Positions 1 to 12,539 of a stretch of DNA of 64,000 bases are shown here, in pieces (within the stretch, counting starts at the first letter, position 1; each line of letters begins with the position of its first letter). Made by a program: the position numbers and the translations under genes. The notes under the pieces were generated by a model, which was not told where the DNA came from, searched no databases, and saw only the letters and a program-made list of their open reading frames with translations. This DNA is from Coffea arabica (Eukaryota > Streptophyta > Magnoliopsida > Gentianales > Rubiaceae). Where the stretch lies: NCBI RefSeq assembly GCF_036785885.1, contig NC_092323.1, forward strand, positions 1,590,501 to 1,654,500, given 5' to 3'.

Positions 1-1883
1 TGAATTTCACGCAACCCCAAGGCTTTGCCGATAGTTGTGGCAGTCAAATCACTACCGCCCCTGCCGAATGTTGTGACTGCACAAGTTCTCCAGCCCTACA
101 ATTCAAAATACCAAAGGATTTACTTTTCAAGCAAAAAAGTCATCGAAATAAAGCAAATCACTGCCCAATTAAAATGGTATGGAATCTCAAAATGGAAGGA
201 CCTTTCCAAGGAAGCCCGTAACGATAGGAATTGCTGGGTCACTGATCCAGTCATCATGTAATCTCTTTGCAACAGCTGGATAAGTTGCTTCCAATATATC
301 CGCATTGGTAAAATCATCTGTAGTTATAAAACCAATCTCAAATGCATCATACTGCAAGAATAGAGCACACAAGAGTTAGACTCCAATGAAAGTATGGAGC
401 AAATGTAGCAAAATTCACCACAATGGGGCGTACTTGGCGAGCTTTCACACCAATTCTATTTAGATATGCAGCAAAAATCCTCGTGGACATGCACTCTCCA
501 AATGACACCAAGTAGTCCCTAGTGCGAAGAGTCAACTCTTTCATCATTGCAATACCCTTCAGGAGTTGCTCTAACTCATCTAGGCGCTCTGCATACATTT
601 TTACACAAGCAAAATCCAATGAAAATAGTAACAAATGCTACCTATCTGAACGAGTTTGGATAAGGTGTCCAAAATATCTTTCACCGTCTGATAAACAATA
701 ATGAACACAAAACCAAAGTCTACATAATTCAAAGAAATCATTCAGAAGAATTTAACTACAGATACAACAAACATTTACACGAAAGCAGCAGGTTGCTAGC
801 AGCATATGCATCAATTATTATTGGGAACTGATGTAAGGGGTTAATAGGACGATGGGAATGAAGGTGAGGAGAAATTGAAGTACATGGATGAGAAACATAA
901 ATGAACTGATACACAATTTAAGGCAACATAAAATTGGCTTTTCAAGTAATTAGCTAGAACATGAAATTTTGAAATCAGCTATATAAGCTAAAAAAAGAAT
1001 TACAAATATTTGATTTATTATCAAAACTAGCACGTACAACTGAAGAATCCTAGGATCCATAAAATATAAAACTACTTTTATTGCAAAAACTCACTTGAAA
1101 TGATAGAGCTTTCAAGTCCAAGCTCGCACACAGTCCTGAGCAGGAAAGTGATCGTGAGAAATGTAAGGGAGGCCCAACTAAGGATTCCTGTATATGATTG
1201 GGGAGGAAACCCCAAATACAAAAGAAAACATATAGTTTTTCTTCCAGCTTTACCTCAAATGCAACTCCTTGATAATGTCCAGCTCTTCAAGCTCATTAAC
1301 ATTTGAAACACCACAACTTACAGCCTTTTCTCCCGCCTGAGAGAACAGTTCAAATTGAAATTTCAATATTCAGCATGTTCAATACTGTACAAAGCAGAAG
1401 GAAGAAAATTTGGTTCCAAACTTGTCAAAAGGCTGCCAGCATGCTTAAAGAAATGACAAACAGAGGGAAAACCTGCAAAAGATTGTTAGTTGTCTTCCCC
1501 ATGGCAGAGAGAACAATGATGGGCCTCTCTTCAGGGAAGCTGCATATGAGATCAGCAACCTCTCTCATCCTCTCAGCAGAGGCAACTGAAGATCCACCAA
1601 ACTTCATCACACAGGTCAATTCGTTAGCTGATTCTTCAAAATCATGGGTCTCAGTTTGGCCGCGTTCAAGAATGTGGAGATTTCCTCCTTGACATCGGAC
1701 TCTAATATCTCGTTCCTGATATGATACCTTGAGGGATGAAAAACCCCCAGGTAAAGAAAGCAAGGAGACAGAAGACTCAAAGCGTTGCTGGGACTGAAGA
1801 AGTGGTTGGAAGCGCGAGCATCTCCAGGGGGACGCCTGGAAAGGAGTTTTAACTCCACATACAGAATGCATCGAAGTTGCCAT
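1..1883 (-). CDS. AK-LYS: Monofunctional aspartate kinase, plastid (5' part; truncated by window edge)
   Basis: This gene encodes aspartokinase, which phosphorylates aspartate at the start of the lysine/threonine/methionine pathway in plastids. Exons, read leftward: 1883-1473, 1336-1254, 1135-1095, 588-434, 351-202 and 95 to beyond base 1. All junctions are GT-AG and the phases agree. About 311 residues are visible. Residues 1 to about 85 look like a transit peptide (Ser/Arg-rich, few acids). The nucleotide-binding KFGGSSV motif starts at Lys94. Later exons carry SFGECMS, ITTDDFTNAD and GRGGSDLTATTIGKALGL, all aspartokinase signatures. No homoserine dehydrogenase can be judged because the 3' half, with its ACT domains, lies off the left edge. 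The family features seen fit the monofunctional lysine-sensitive type. The start is the ATG at 1883, which gives a plausible transit peptide. No break was seen in the visible part. Confidence 0.93.
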
Positions 1884-2790
1884 GATAATGAAGTAAAGAG
1901 CTATCTTCTAATAAGCTCAGCAAAAAACCAGCCAATAAAAATTGAGTTAGTTCGACAAATAGAGTGGCAGACTAGGGTATGATATAGAGCAGAGAGAGCC
2001 AATACAAAGCTCTCCCTGCAAATATATAAATCTGGAAAGGCTCCGATCAGCTAATCAAACAACCTGCAAAATGCATAGTCAATCAATTAGTCCAAATAAA
2101 CGAAACCACAGAAAATGGAAATCAAAATTGAAGTAGAAGGAAACAATAGGTTGCTAATGTTACCGAACTTGGAATTGCTTACAGTTTTAGGAACAAAAAT
2201 AGGAATGTGGGTTCAAGAGAAAGATGAAATGAAAATGAAGGCCTTAGGGAGTAGCTTAATCTTTGTCCTCCTCAAATGGGAACATGTACACTAGTAATTT
2301 ATTTGGGGGCGTTGGGTTGAAGAAGAAGCAGATGAGGCATAGACGACGAAATGGGATTTCATCAAGAGAGCTTGGAATTTGGAAGACAACAAAGTCGGGG
2401 GGAGTTGAGCCTGAGCCTCTCTCTCACCCATCGTAATGCTACCATGTGTACTATTGCTGGGCTCGGCTCTCTCGACACGTAGAAAGACGAAAGATTCAAT
2501 TAGGAAATAGAAAATCAAATCAACTACGGAGTATTACTTTGGTTTTATGGAACGATAATGGGAAATTCTCTCTCCTTCCTTACCAAGAAATGTGCGGATT
2601 TGGCGCCGTTTCTGGGAATAGTATGAAAGAAAGACGCAGAAAAGGAAATAAAATTTAGGAAGTTGGAGGATTTACATACCTTAAGTGCGAATGGAGGAGA
2701 AGAAAATGTGGCCAGGATCTCTGGGTTGGGGGATGTGGGTCGAAGAGAGTCCGCTCCCCACTTTTGACCGCCGCCTAATTGGGATGCTCT
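1884..2790 (-). promoter_or_regulatory. Aspartate kinase leader with probable 5' UTR intron
   Basis: A good donor (AAG|GTATG, intron starting at 2679) and a good acceptor (TTTTGCAG, exon resuming at 2063) suggest a 616-base intron in the 5' untranslated leader. The first leader exon would lie roughly at 2680-2790. This is inferred from splice-site quality only; a transcript read would settle it. The DNA from 2790 to 3200 shows nothing further that I recognise. Confidence 0.4.
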
Positions 2791-3199
2791 AATGGTAATA
2801 CGCCAACAGGAATCGAGAGTTTTTTGAATCCAGGACGGACCGCTGTGAGTCTAACGAGAGACAGAGACATCGAGCGCGGCGGCGTCTCGTCCCCAACTCA
2901 ATCCGCCCCTCTATGCGCCGCTGAATACTTAAAACCCGTCAACTTATTACATACGTACTTACTACTCGTACCAAGTACCCGTGTGTACTACAGTGCTTTA
3001 ACGCTTTATATACTTAATACTATACATCCCATGCTGCTAAAGTGCCTACTTGCTGCTACCCCATTTTTTCAAATAACAAATTATCTGCACTCCATGTTTT
3101 GTTATTTATACTCCCATGATTTATTTTATCATATAATTCAATAAATAAAAAATATATAATTAAAATGATAGTGAGAATGTGATAACAAAACTTGGAGTG

Positions 3200-5170
3200 T
3201 AGATAATATTTTCCTTCAAAAAAAATTACAAAATTTTTAAAATAAACACCTCAAAACACTTAAAAACATATGCCCGTTTTCCTAATCTACTGCCATCCTC
3301 CCACCTTAGCTCACATCCGCCACAACCTCACCCTCCCCTCTTCTTTTTTTCCCCTCTTCATCCTCTCCTTTTCCTACCTCGTCCCCCGTTCTCCCTTCCC
3401 TGCTATCCCCTTTCCCTCACCCCTCCTCCTCCCAACAACTCTTTGGAAAAAGGCAGGGTGAGGAAGAAAATGGAGTCAAAGTAGCAGGGAGAGAGGAAAT
3501 GAGAGGAGAATGAAGGAAGATGAGAGGGAGCGAGAGACAAAATAAACAAAATAGAATGTATGGTAGTGGGCTAACAATGACATTAGTGGAGAGAGAGAGG
3601 GAAGATTAGTGATGATGGAGAGGAAGTAATAGGGGAAAAAATAAGAAGAAATAAAAAGAACAAAAAAGTTTTTCAATTTCCCAAAACACTCAAATATGCA
3701 AAAGTTTTTTTCTACATATTTTACAATAAATTACAGTAAAATTTTATACAAATACTAAAAAAAATACACCAGCCAAACAGATTGACTATTCACTTGCTAA
3801 TATATCACTGTCAAGTAATTATAGTACGTACTATTTCCTAATATATTACTGTCAAGTAATCGAAGTCGGTGTTACTGTTGGGTATTAAACAAATAAAATA
3901 TACATGTACATGTATTAAGCAGCAGAATATTGACATGGATTACCTCTTAGTAAGCAGTGAAATGTTGACATGAATCACCTCTTAATCAACAGCAAGATAT
4001 TAACATAAATTACCTCTTACTAGTGTCATGTAGATGGAGTAGATAGAGTATTATTTATATGTTAGTTTTATGTGTGTATATATATGTATGTGTATGTATA
4101 CGCGCGCGCACATATAGGTTAAGAACCATTAACTGTTAAATAACAATACTTGCTGACATATTGCTATCGAGTAATTGTAACGAGCATTACTATAGAATGT
4201 TAAATAAACAAATTATACATGTACATATACTAAGTAGTGGAATATTGACGTGGATTACCTCTTAAGAAGTTGCAAAATGTTGATGTTGATGTGGATTACT
4301 TTTTATTAGTGTCGTCTTGAATAATATATGGAGTACTATTTATATGTTATGTTAGAGACGTTAGCGTGTTAAATAATAATTCTCTAGGGAAAAATATACA
4401 AAAACAAAAAAAAAAAATCAATCGATCCACCGTTACTGTAGTGCTTCCCATCATTATTATTGTCGTCGTCTTCTTCCTATCCACCATCGTCACATTTTCC
4501 ATTGTCCCATTCTCCTATTTTCCTCCCTCTCTACTTCTGCCATCTCCTCTCATCTCTCATTTCTTCTCATTTTTTTCCCTTTTTCTCTTCTCTTTCTACT
4601 TCTGTCATCCCTACTTACCTCTCATTTGTTCTTCCCTTGTGCATTTCTGTTTATTCTCCTCATTTTTCCCCATTCTTCTCTTTCCCTCTCATGGACTTTT
4701 GCCTTTTCCCTGTCCAATCTAGGCCAGAAAATAGATAAGAAAGAATAGATGGAGAAAGAAAAGCAATAAATATATACATATATATATATATATATGGGGA
4801 GATAAGATATGGCCACAGTAGGTGACAAAAAAAATGATGAGGGAGTGGTAGGATGGATCAAGGAGAAAGAACGAGGGTGGGATGGTTGTGTGAGTATGAT
4901 AGAGGTTGAGATGGCAGTGGAAAAAGGAAAAGATAAAGGAGAGGGCGCTAGATAAGATAAGGGTAGTGGTGGTTTCCGGTTAGTGTTGTAACCAGGATAG
5001 ATGTTACTTGGGGTAGTGGAGTTTTACAACTATTCCTTGAATATTTTCAAATACATAGAAAGGCTTTTGGCAACAATTTTTGAATGAGTTATAATAAAAT
5101 TTTAGACAAACACTAGAAAAATACACAATCCAAATCAAACTTGATTTTTGCTATAGAATATACTAACTAT
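3200..5170. repeat. Duplicated pyrimidine/purine-biased repeat modules
   Basis: Two similar blocks are visible. Block A (about 3250-3780) has a long pyrimidine-rich tract at 3282-3430, then a purine-rich tract at 3470-3670, and ends in an AT-rich tail with ATACACCAGCCAAACAG. Block A' (about 4400-5145) repeats the order: pyrimidines 4440-4725, purines 4735-4960, and the tail AATACACAATCCAAATC. Between them are two diverged copies of another unit (3840-4045 and 4150-4325), both containing TATACATGTACAT followed by ATTGAC(A/G)TGGATTACCTCTTA. The arrangement A-B-B'-A' suggests an old duplicated transposon. No terminal repeats or coding region could be defined. Confidence 0.5.
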
Positions 5171-5317
5171 TGCTAGTAGTAACTGTAATTCCTTTACTTC
5201 CAGTACCACCTAAAGGAAATGGCATCAAAACTAATGTCAATGGATTGAATTGAATCTTACACGGGCCAAACATAATTTTTTTAACCCAAATTCTGTCTAG
5301 ATCCATGTATACATGTA

Positions 5318-5360
<43 letters not shown>

Positions 5361-5390
5361 ATGTGTGTGGATCACACACACATATATATG
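4769..5390. repeat. AT/GT microsatellites
   Basis: Short dinucleotide runs occur at 4769-4795 (TA-rich) and 5325-5390 (mixed TATG/TA, ending in a CACACA run). A similar mixed TG/TA/CG run lies at 4072-4113. They are simple-sequence repeats without coding content. Confidence 0.8.
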
Positions 5391-5399
5391 CATCGTATG

Positions 5400-6497
5400 T
5401 ATGAAGCTTTTGAAATAAATAGAATTAGTTGATTTTTATTATTTGTGAACAAAAATTAAATGATATTTATGTTATTTTTAATATTTTTACTTTGGTTTTT
5501 CATGTTGAGAAAAAAAAATCTATGAATGCTCAATAGGTACCCAGGGATTTGCTTTTTTAAATTCATAAGAGTTTGGATCTAGATTGGGATCAAGCAACAA
5601 TCCACTTCCAAAACCCATGTTTCATGCTACTAAATCCACACCGAATGAAAATCCAAATGCACATTTTTGAATATTTGAATTGTAGGATGCGATATTTGAC
5701 TCCCTATCTGTAGTCCAAAAAGGATTTTGAATCCCTTTTCCTGGTCAACTTGCCTCTTGCCTAAAACAAAGTTGATTTATTAGTGTAGTACTATTTCTTG
5801 ATACGAGTGATTATTGCTAAACCAATCAAACATGATGCTACTTCTAGTCTAGTTTAAAAGAGGAAACACATTAGTAGTCGTTTTTTTTTAAAAAAATTTT
5901 TTGGGCAAAAGCAGTAGTCTATCTAGCTACGGGAAAATTCTATAGTTCCTTAAAGGACTCTTTTTTTTTTTAAAAAAAAAAATTGCTAAGAAATTATTCT
6001 TTTTATAGGAAAAAATCATGCCCATTTAGAGAACCATCATCCATTTTATAAACCTTGATATTTTTTAAATTATTCAAATTGTCAAAAAATATCTAAAGAG
6101 AAAAAAATACTTATTTTAGAATCCAAATAATTAATTTAACACGGGATTGGAGATGAAGGGGTGGGGTGGTCCAGGGTAAGGAGTACAAGTGTAAAATCCG
6201 AATTTGAGATTTTTCAATTATATTTAAAAAAATATATCACCAGGATTATACGCCGTATGTATGTATGATGTATCCATCCCGTTTGAATCATGACACCATT
6301 TCGTAGTATTCTGATGCTACTGACTCATTTACTAGTAGAAGAAGATTAAATATTAGACACCCTCAAAATCAAATCTCAATCGAAAACCAAAGTAACGGAG
6401 AAAGAAACGGAGATCTGCTTCAAAATTACACAAAGCTCTCCATTCAGAATTCCCCCAGCTCCCATCTCTTGGACTACAGTCCATAAATCTGAACATT
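5400..6497. other. AT-rich intergenic DNA, upstream of the histidine phosphatase gene
   Basis: No gene or transposon end was recognised here. It contains long T and A runs (5881-5900, 5960-5985). The last 150 bases before 6498 are presumably the promoter and leader of the downstream gene, but I found no convincing TATA box. Confidence 0.5.
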
Positions 6498-9400
6498 ATG
6501 GGCTCTTCCCAGTCTGCCCAAGTCCCCTCGGAAGAAGAAGAAGAAGAAGAAGATGAGGAGGAGGAGGAAGCAAATGAAGAAGACGACGACGACAATACGC
6601 ACAATATGGATAACCCCAATCAGATTAGGCAATTGGGCGACGGCGGGGGCAGCAATCTAGCCAAGAAGGTTCTCGAACAAGAGCCTGAAATGTTACCCTG
6701 TCACGCCTCCGCCTCCCCTCTATCCCCTCAGCTCTCCTCCTTGGGCACTCCCCGTCTTGGCCCATCCATCAAGGTCTGGGACCCTTATAATGTCTTGGCT
6801 CCCCCTCCCCCTCCCCCTTCCCTGCCACCGCATTTCTCCCGGGCCTCCCCTTCCGATGCGGTGGCGTTGGTGGACGATGATCGCACCCTCACCGAGGTCT
6901 ATCTTATCTGTCACGGCGAGTGCCACATGAATCTCAGGCCTGATTTGATCGCCGGAAGGTGCCCCGAGGCGGCCCTCACCCCCAACGGGAGGCGTCAGGC
7001 CAGAGCCCTGGCGGTGTTCTTAAAGTCACAGGGGGTTCGATTCAGTGCTGTTTATGGCTCCCCGTTGGATCGCGCCCGAGCTACCGCAGTTTTGGTTTGC
7101 CAGGTAGTTTACTCTACTACCCGTACTTTGCAGTAATATACACAATCACAAAAGAAAAAAAATAGTAATACGCACCTATATTGTTACTGAGGAGATTTCT
7201 GCGTTTGTGTTTTTTCCCCCTTCTCTTCGGAGTGCTTCACCAAATACGAATATGCTAAAATTATTCCTATCATGTAATTTTGTATCTCATTACTCACTGA
7301 CGCCACTTTTTTCCTATTCCCCATATTCAGCTGTTTTACTACCGTGTTATGATCTGGGCAATCCTAAATGTGCTCCCGTCCAGCTTGATCTTCTAACCAG
7401 ACCATTTTGGAAGCATATTTGCACTTTCCGGCCTTTAATCTTATGGTCCTTAGTTTGGTGGGGAGGTGGTATTGGAGCAAGACATTAAAAACCAAGTAGA
7501 AATAATAAATACTTCATTTCGTTGGCTTTTGTAGTCCTTACCCAGCTTGAAACCCCTTTGTTCCCCAAATGGAAGCAAGCCCAGCTTTCTCACGAGTTGC
7601 ATCCAAATGAAATGCTAATAATCCAAAGGTTTGTCTGCTGTTGCTCCAGTGTTAGCAACCATTGTTTGGTTGTAGTGCCTTCTGTCATTCTCACACATCT
7701 CCTCAAAGCTTCACAACTTCGTATGCATGCCCAAGTGGTGATATAAAATCTAAGCCCTTTTTTTGTTAAAAAATGTAAAAGACTTTTGGAACCTTCAAGG
7801 CTGGTGATTTGGAGACTTAATGGAAGTTAAGCAAGGAGGAGGAGTATCTATCTGACACTACATTACTATCAGATATTTACTCAGCTGTATTTCCTTGTTC
7901 AGCCCTATTGTGAAAATGTGGTAACTATTTTAGATTTGTGAATGTTGCAGGCTAAGTCTTCATGATGGAATAAAAAATTTCCTAACCATTGGAATCTAGG
8001 AAAATAATACCTCTTTCCCTGGACAAATAACTATTTCATTTTCACCTTGACTTTCTTTGCTACTTTTTTGTCTCTTTCCAGGGCCATTTACAAGATATTG
8101 CTTTCACAGACCTATTTATTATTTGTACATGCACAAACTACTCATAAACACATCATCGACTTTTTTGGAAACACGGTTTTATTGTGGTCATCATCTGCAG
8201 AGAAATAGGTTTGTTTAGGACGCTGCTCACTTTTGTGGTATGTTAGGCTTAGTTAAGCAGGTCATTTCAAATTTTTCAGATTTTTTTTTGGGTCTCAGGT
8301 CATAGGAAACTGACAAGATGATGACTTAAGAAACCTTGATAAGTCCTGGTGATACCATCCCCCTGCTTCTGTCACTGACATGCTTTTGAAATCTGAAATC
8401 CAACTACTTTTGGCATTGGATATTTTTCCACTTTAAATGCCTAAAGGCTATATCTTTCTTATTCCAACATCCCTCAAGTTCATTTGCTTTCCCTCGGCAC
8501 AAGTCTCTCAAAGTTCTCAAATAACATGTATTGCATAATCTATTGCTTTTGTTCCCATATCTCTTCAACCAAAAGCTTTACTTTCACAAAATCATGAACT
8601 AACTAGGGCTCACAATTTCTTTTTTATTTTTGGATGCCTGGGGTGTGGAATGGAGGAAGGTTGGTGGAGGTCTCCATTGAAAGGAGGGACTTATGATTTA
8701 ACTTATGGGCTCTTTTTGTTGACTGCCATTTTTATTTTCTTATAGTGACCATATCCACCAAAGTAGTTGTATTCTTAATGACAGCATAAAATGATTGAAG
8801 TCAACATGTGAACCGCTTGCCCCTACAGTGCAAAACAAGATGAGCCAGTTTTTCTTCTTTTTGCTCCGTGTCTGTGTATGTTTCTTTCTGAGAGAAAGCT
8901 AGTGGCTTGATTTAATATCTAAATTAGCGCTAGACGTAAAATGGTGTTTACATTCTTTTCTTTATTTTGCAAGCCGTGAAAGTGCACTGGAAGGGAATCA
9001 GTGACAGGTTCCTTGATTATTGAGTGTTAAATATTAAAGATTCATTGAGTGTTCAGCTGGGCATCCCAACTTTGTGCATTCTACACCAGTTTCTAATTAT
9101 GATTTTTTTAAAAATGTACTTATCTGCCCTGGGTTTGTAGCAAGGTTCACAAAACCTTATTAGCATTCACAAATAAGGACATATTTGTTTCAGTAATTAT
9201 TTAAATTTTCAGGGGTATAAAGGAAATTATCCTGTTTAACTTGAGCTGCTAACCTAGAGCTTCATCCAGAGGCCTAAATCTTGTATGATTTCAATTTGTG
9301 GTCAGATTGTATTCTGACTTTCAGATACTAAATTTCCTTTGCTTTTATTTTTTTAAAAGGAAAAGACTAAAAACTTCCTTTTTTGGCATGTTTTTGAACT

Positions 9401-11807
9401 TAAATTTTTGAGGAAGCAAAATTTTGCCCTCGACAGATTCTTATATTGGACAAACACTATATCCAACAGTTCAAAGTACAGTATATATCCAGAAACAATT
9501 CTCACCATTTGTTTGTGTAGAGAACAGCTAGTTGAAATTTGAAATAATGGTTTAATTGCTGTAATATTTGTTGTCTTAATTGCTAAGAAGTTTTATTTCA
9601 AAAGGTTTTTCTCTATTTTTCTCAGCCAACACTCTACCCTTTTTTCCTTGTTCATTGTGGGTTCTCCTGCAACTTTTTCTTGTACATTCTATGAATTGTC
9701 AAATAAATGCCACAAATTGTTGTGCGTCCGGCCAAAGCTTGCTGTATCAAGTACTACATGTGCTTGTGGAAAAGAAGACATATTTGCTAGTAATCTCTGC
9801 TTGGCTAAGTTTGTTAAGACAGAACACTGTATCAGAGATTTTGGTTTAATATCTCTGAAGATAAGATTTCCCTTGTGCTTTATGTAGAGATACTCTAGGG
9901 AATTCATCTACTGCGTCTTTGAGATAGAGTTCAAACATGACTACTTGCTTGGCTAGGGTGTTCACAGGTCGGGCCGCAGAGCAAAATTGTGAAGGACTTG
10001 ATTCTAACGGTTCAACACAAAGTCAAACCGTAACTGCCCCCACGTCAGGTACCTGGCACAATGGTTTAGGCACCCACTGGTTCGGGTACTCATATGTACC
10101 CAACCCGGTGTCTATGTTTAAAACAATAAGTGATTAAAAACTAACCAAAATTCTACAACATTATTTGTTCATTATTAAAATTAACAATGATTCCATAGCT
10201 ATCATCCCTTATATATTCATCTAACCAAAATTTTAAAATAACATTGATGTACAGCAACAAAAAATGAGAAGTTATATAATTAACAAGTTTAACTTTTAAT
10301 AAAAAGTTAACAACGGTATATTGTTGAAATAATAATGTACATCATCTCACATAAAATTTTTTTGAGAGATGATTAGACCTGATTTTTGGTTTTGATAAAT
10401 AAATTTACATAGTTAACTTTCCATACGGAAAGGAGAGAGAGGAAAAGAAAAGGTTAACTGCAAACCGACCCGTGTAGCTACTAACCTGAACCTTAACTTG
10501 CCCGGCTCTCAAAAGCAGTTTGGGTACCAAGAAATTTCAGGTCGGGTCGGGTTGGTTTGAACAGCCCTACAACTGGCGCTTAGTTTCTTCAATCAGGTTA
10601 TGACATCTAGTTGTAGTTCTGGGTGATCTTGATATCTTGGTCTCTGCATTTCCAGTGTGTTGTAACTTGTAAATAAGATGGGATATAGATCCATAGCTTT
10701 CTTGAATATATAAATGAGTCTGGGAAAATGAACTAATAACAAAGAGTGGGAAGACCGTATTGCCAGTGAAGTTGTGGCAGGTAAATTGTAATATACTCAG
10801 ACAAAATCAAAGGCATATCAGAACTGGACATTGATTGGCTTATGATGGTGCTCATTGATAAAATTGGATATAATAAGGTGATTAAGTTTGACCCAAGGTT
10901 TTGGTCAGTTGAATTAGCTATATGTCTTGGCTTTAATTTTTGTCTTAGGTCTGAGCAACATCTTGCGATGAACAACTATTACTAGCTAATCTGGAAATCT
11001 CTAGGTGTAATATGCTAGTAGTGGCAGTTAAAACCCGTACAAATTGCTTCTTGCTTTCTGCTGAACTGGGTGATGCATTAAATGATGCAGGAATTAAATT
11101 TTCCGGAGGAACAGATACAATCTTCTGATGTGCTTATGGAGATGAGTCAGGGTCATTGGGAGGGTTGCCACCGATCAGAAATATATACACCTGAAACTCT
11201 GAGCTTCATAGAAAGGTTACAGCCTGATTTTTCTGCACCATCTGGAGAATCACTGAGGCAGGTTGAATTTCGAATGGTTCAGTTCCTAAATGGAACTCTT
11301 TTGCGATTGCCTGAAAAATTCGGATCTGACTTGTCACCGCCAGATCAGTGTGAGACGCAGGGGTTTCCACATCGCAGCTCTCATGTATATACTAACTCCA
11401 TTCATGACAGAGATGGACTCTCGCTCCATCCAGCTAACTGGGATTTGGTACACAGGCATCGACAGGGGTTTCCACGGAAGAAGTCTGGTAAGAGCAGGCT
11501 ACAGATTGTTACCTCCACTGGAGATCACGAGGCTGATGATGAGATGTCTCCTCGACAACCCACGAATCAAGACCTAATTCGAGACATCAATGTCAGGAGC
11601 ACCGCATCGTGTGCCTCTTCATCTGTTGGTGTTTTTACTCACTCGGTGCCAATAAAGTGTCTCCTTACAGGCATCCTCGGATGCGGTTCAGTGATGTCAC
11701 ATAAACTCTGGATCGAAGATTCTTCAGTTACGGTCTTACAGCACTCGTGGAAAATGGGTTGGCAAATAAAGAGATTGAACGATACTGCCCACCTTAGACT
11801 TCTCTAG
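6498..11807 (+). CDS. Histidine-phosphatase superfamily (phosphoglycerate-mutase-like) protein, two exons
   Basis: Exons 6498-7103 and 11091-11807 join in phase across a 3987-base intron to give 440 residues. The N-terminus begins MGSSQS, which fits an N-myristoylation signal. It continues with an acidic run (about residues 12-32, encoded by GAA/GAG/GAC repeats) and a proline-rich stretch before the phosphatase fold starts near residue 128. The catalytic histidine is His139 in LICHGEC, the substrate-binding SPLDRARATA follows, the conserved Glu is in LMEMSQGHWEG (Glu219), and the second histidine is His386 in FTHSVPIK. The usual Arg of the RHG motif is Cys138 here. The family removes or transfers phosphate through a phosphohistidine intermediate; the substrate of this plant subgroup is not evident from sequence. 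The start is the first in-frame ATG and gives the expected N-terminus. The intron carries a degenerate hAT-like insertion. Confidence 0.9.
9954..10569. mobile_element. Degenerate hAT-like non-autonomous element in the phosphatase intron
   Basis: The left end TAGGGTGTTCACAGGTCGGG and the reverse complement of the right end (TAGGGCTGTTCAAACC) resemble the TAGGGxTGTxAA termini of Ac-like hAT elements. CGGGTCGGGT-type subterminal repeats lie just inside the right end. The flanks share only TGGC, so an 8-bp target duplication is not supported; the element is old or its ends are slightly misplaced. It has no coding capacity. Confidence 0.5.
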
Positions 11808-12539
11808 TTAGTTAAAAGATGGTCGCTGTGGGGGGATTGGATGTCAATCTGCCATCAAGAGGAGGGGAGTTTGGTCCCTCCCTGGCTCGTAGCATTTGGT
11901 TTTTTTTTGGGGGGGGGGGGGGCTAATTGTATTTGTTGTACTTGTAGAAGAGAGGATCGTCGGCACAGGGTGGAAAGCAGCAAGGATTTTAATTTGGTTC
12001 TCGTAATCTTGGCTAAAAATTATTTCCAGGCTTTGGACACTCCAGAGAAAACAAATTGTTGGTGGAAGGGGGGGGGAATGGCGGGATGATGGATGGATGG
12101 ATGGCCTTGGAGTGATTCTTTTACTACTACTAGCTTTTTTTGTGGGGTAAACAATAAGGTGTTGTCATCACAGTGAGACAGGTACTACTTGGTCATGGTG
12201 TACTGTAATTGGGAGGACAAACAAAATTTTGGAGATATAGTAGTAGTTATTATTATTATTTTTTTCTTTTGGGGGAAAGGCGGCGTTTAGGAGGAGTTGC
12301 ATTTTTCCAGTGAGGATGTTAAAATTATTTTCATGATGCTTCTGATTGGAATCAGACAGTATTCTTTTTTTTACTACCAGCATACCAATTTAGGGTTATC
12401 TTTCTCTCCCTGTTTTCTTAAACCCCAAGTTTTTTTTGGGGCATGCACAGCGCTAATGATCCAAATCCAATTTGACCATTTACACTTCGTGTTTTTTTGT
12501 TAGGCCGTGGATCAATGTATGCATATTTCTGGTCTACTA
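11808..12539 (+). other. 3' UTR and downstream DNA of the histidine phosphatase gene
   Basis: Non-coding DNA with homopolymer runs (G-run at 11910-11922, T-runs near 12258 and 12364). The first few hundred bases are presumably the 3' UTR. No other feature was seen. Confidence 0.45.

Noticed and set aside
649-697. A segment with a good acceptor and an open frame (TVKDILDTLSK on the - strand), considered as aspartate kinase exon 3
   Set aside because: Its phase does not fit exon 2 and its text is unlike the family. The segment at 1095-1135 (RTVCELGLESS) fits in both phase and sequence.
3270-4860. Long open frames rich in Ser, Phe, Pro and Leu
   Set aside because: They are translations of pyrimidine-rich tracts with no domain, codon bias or neighbouring splice structure.
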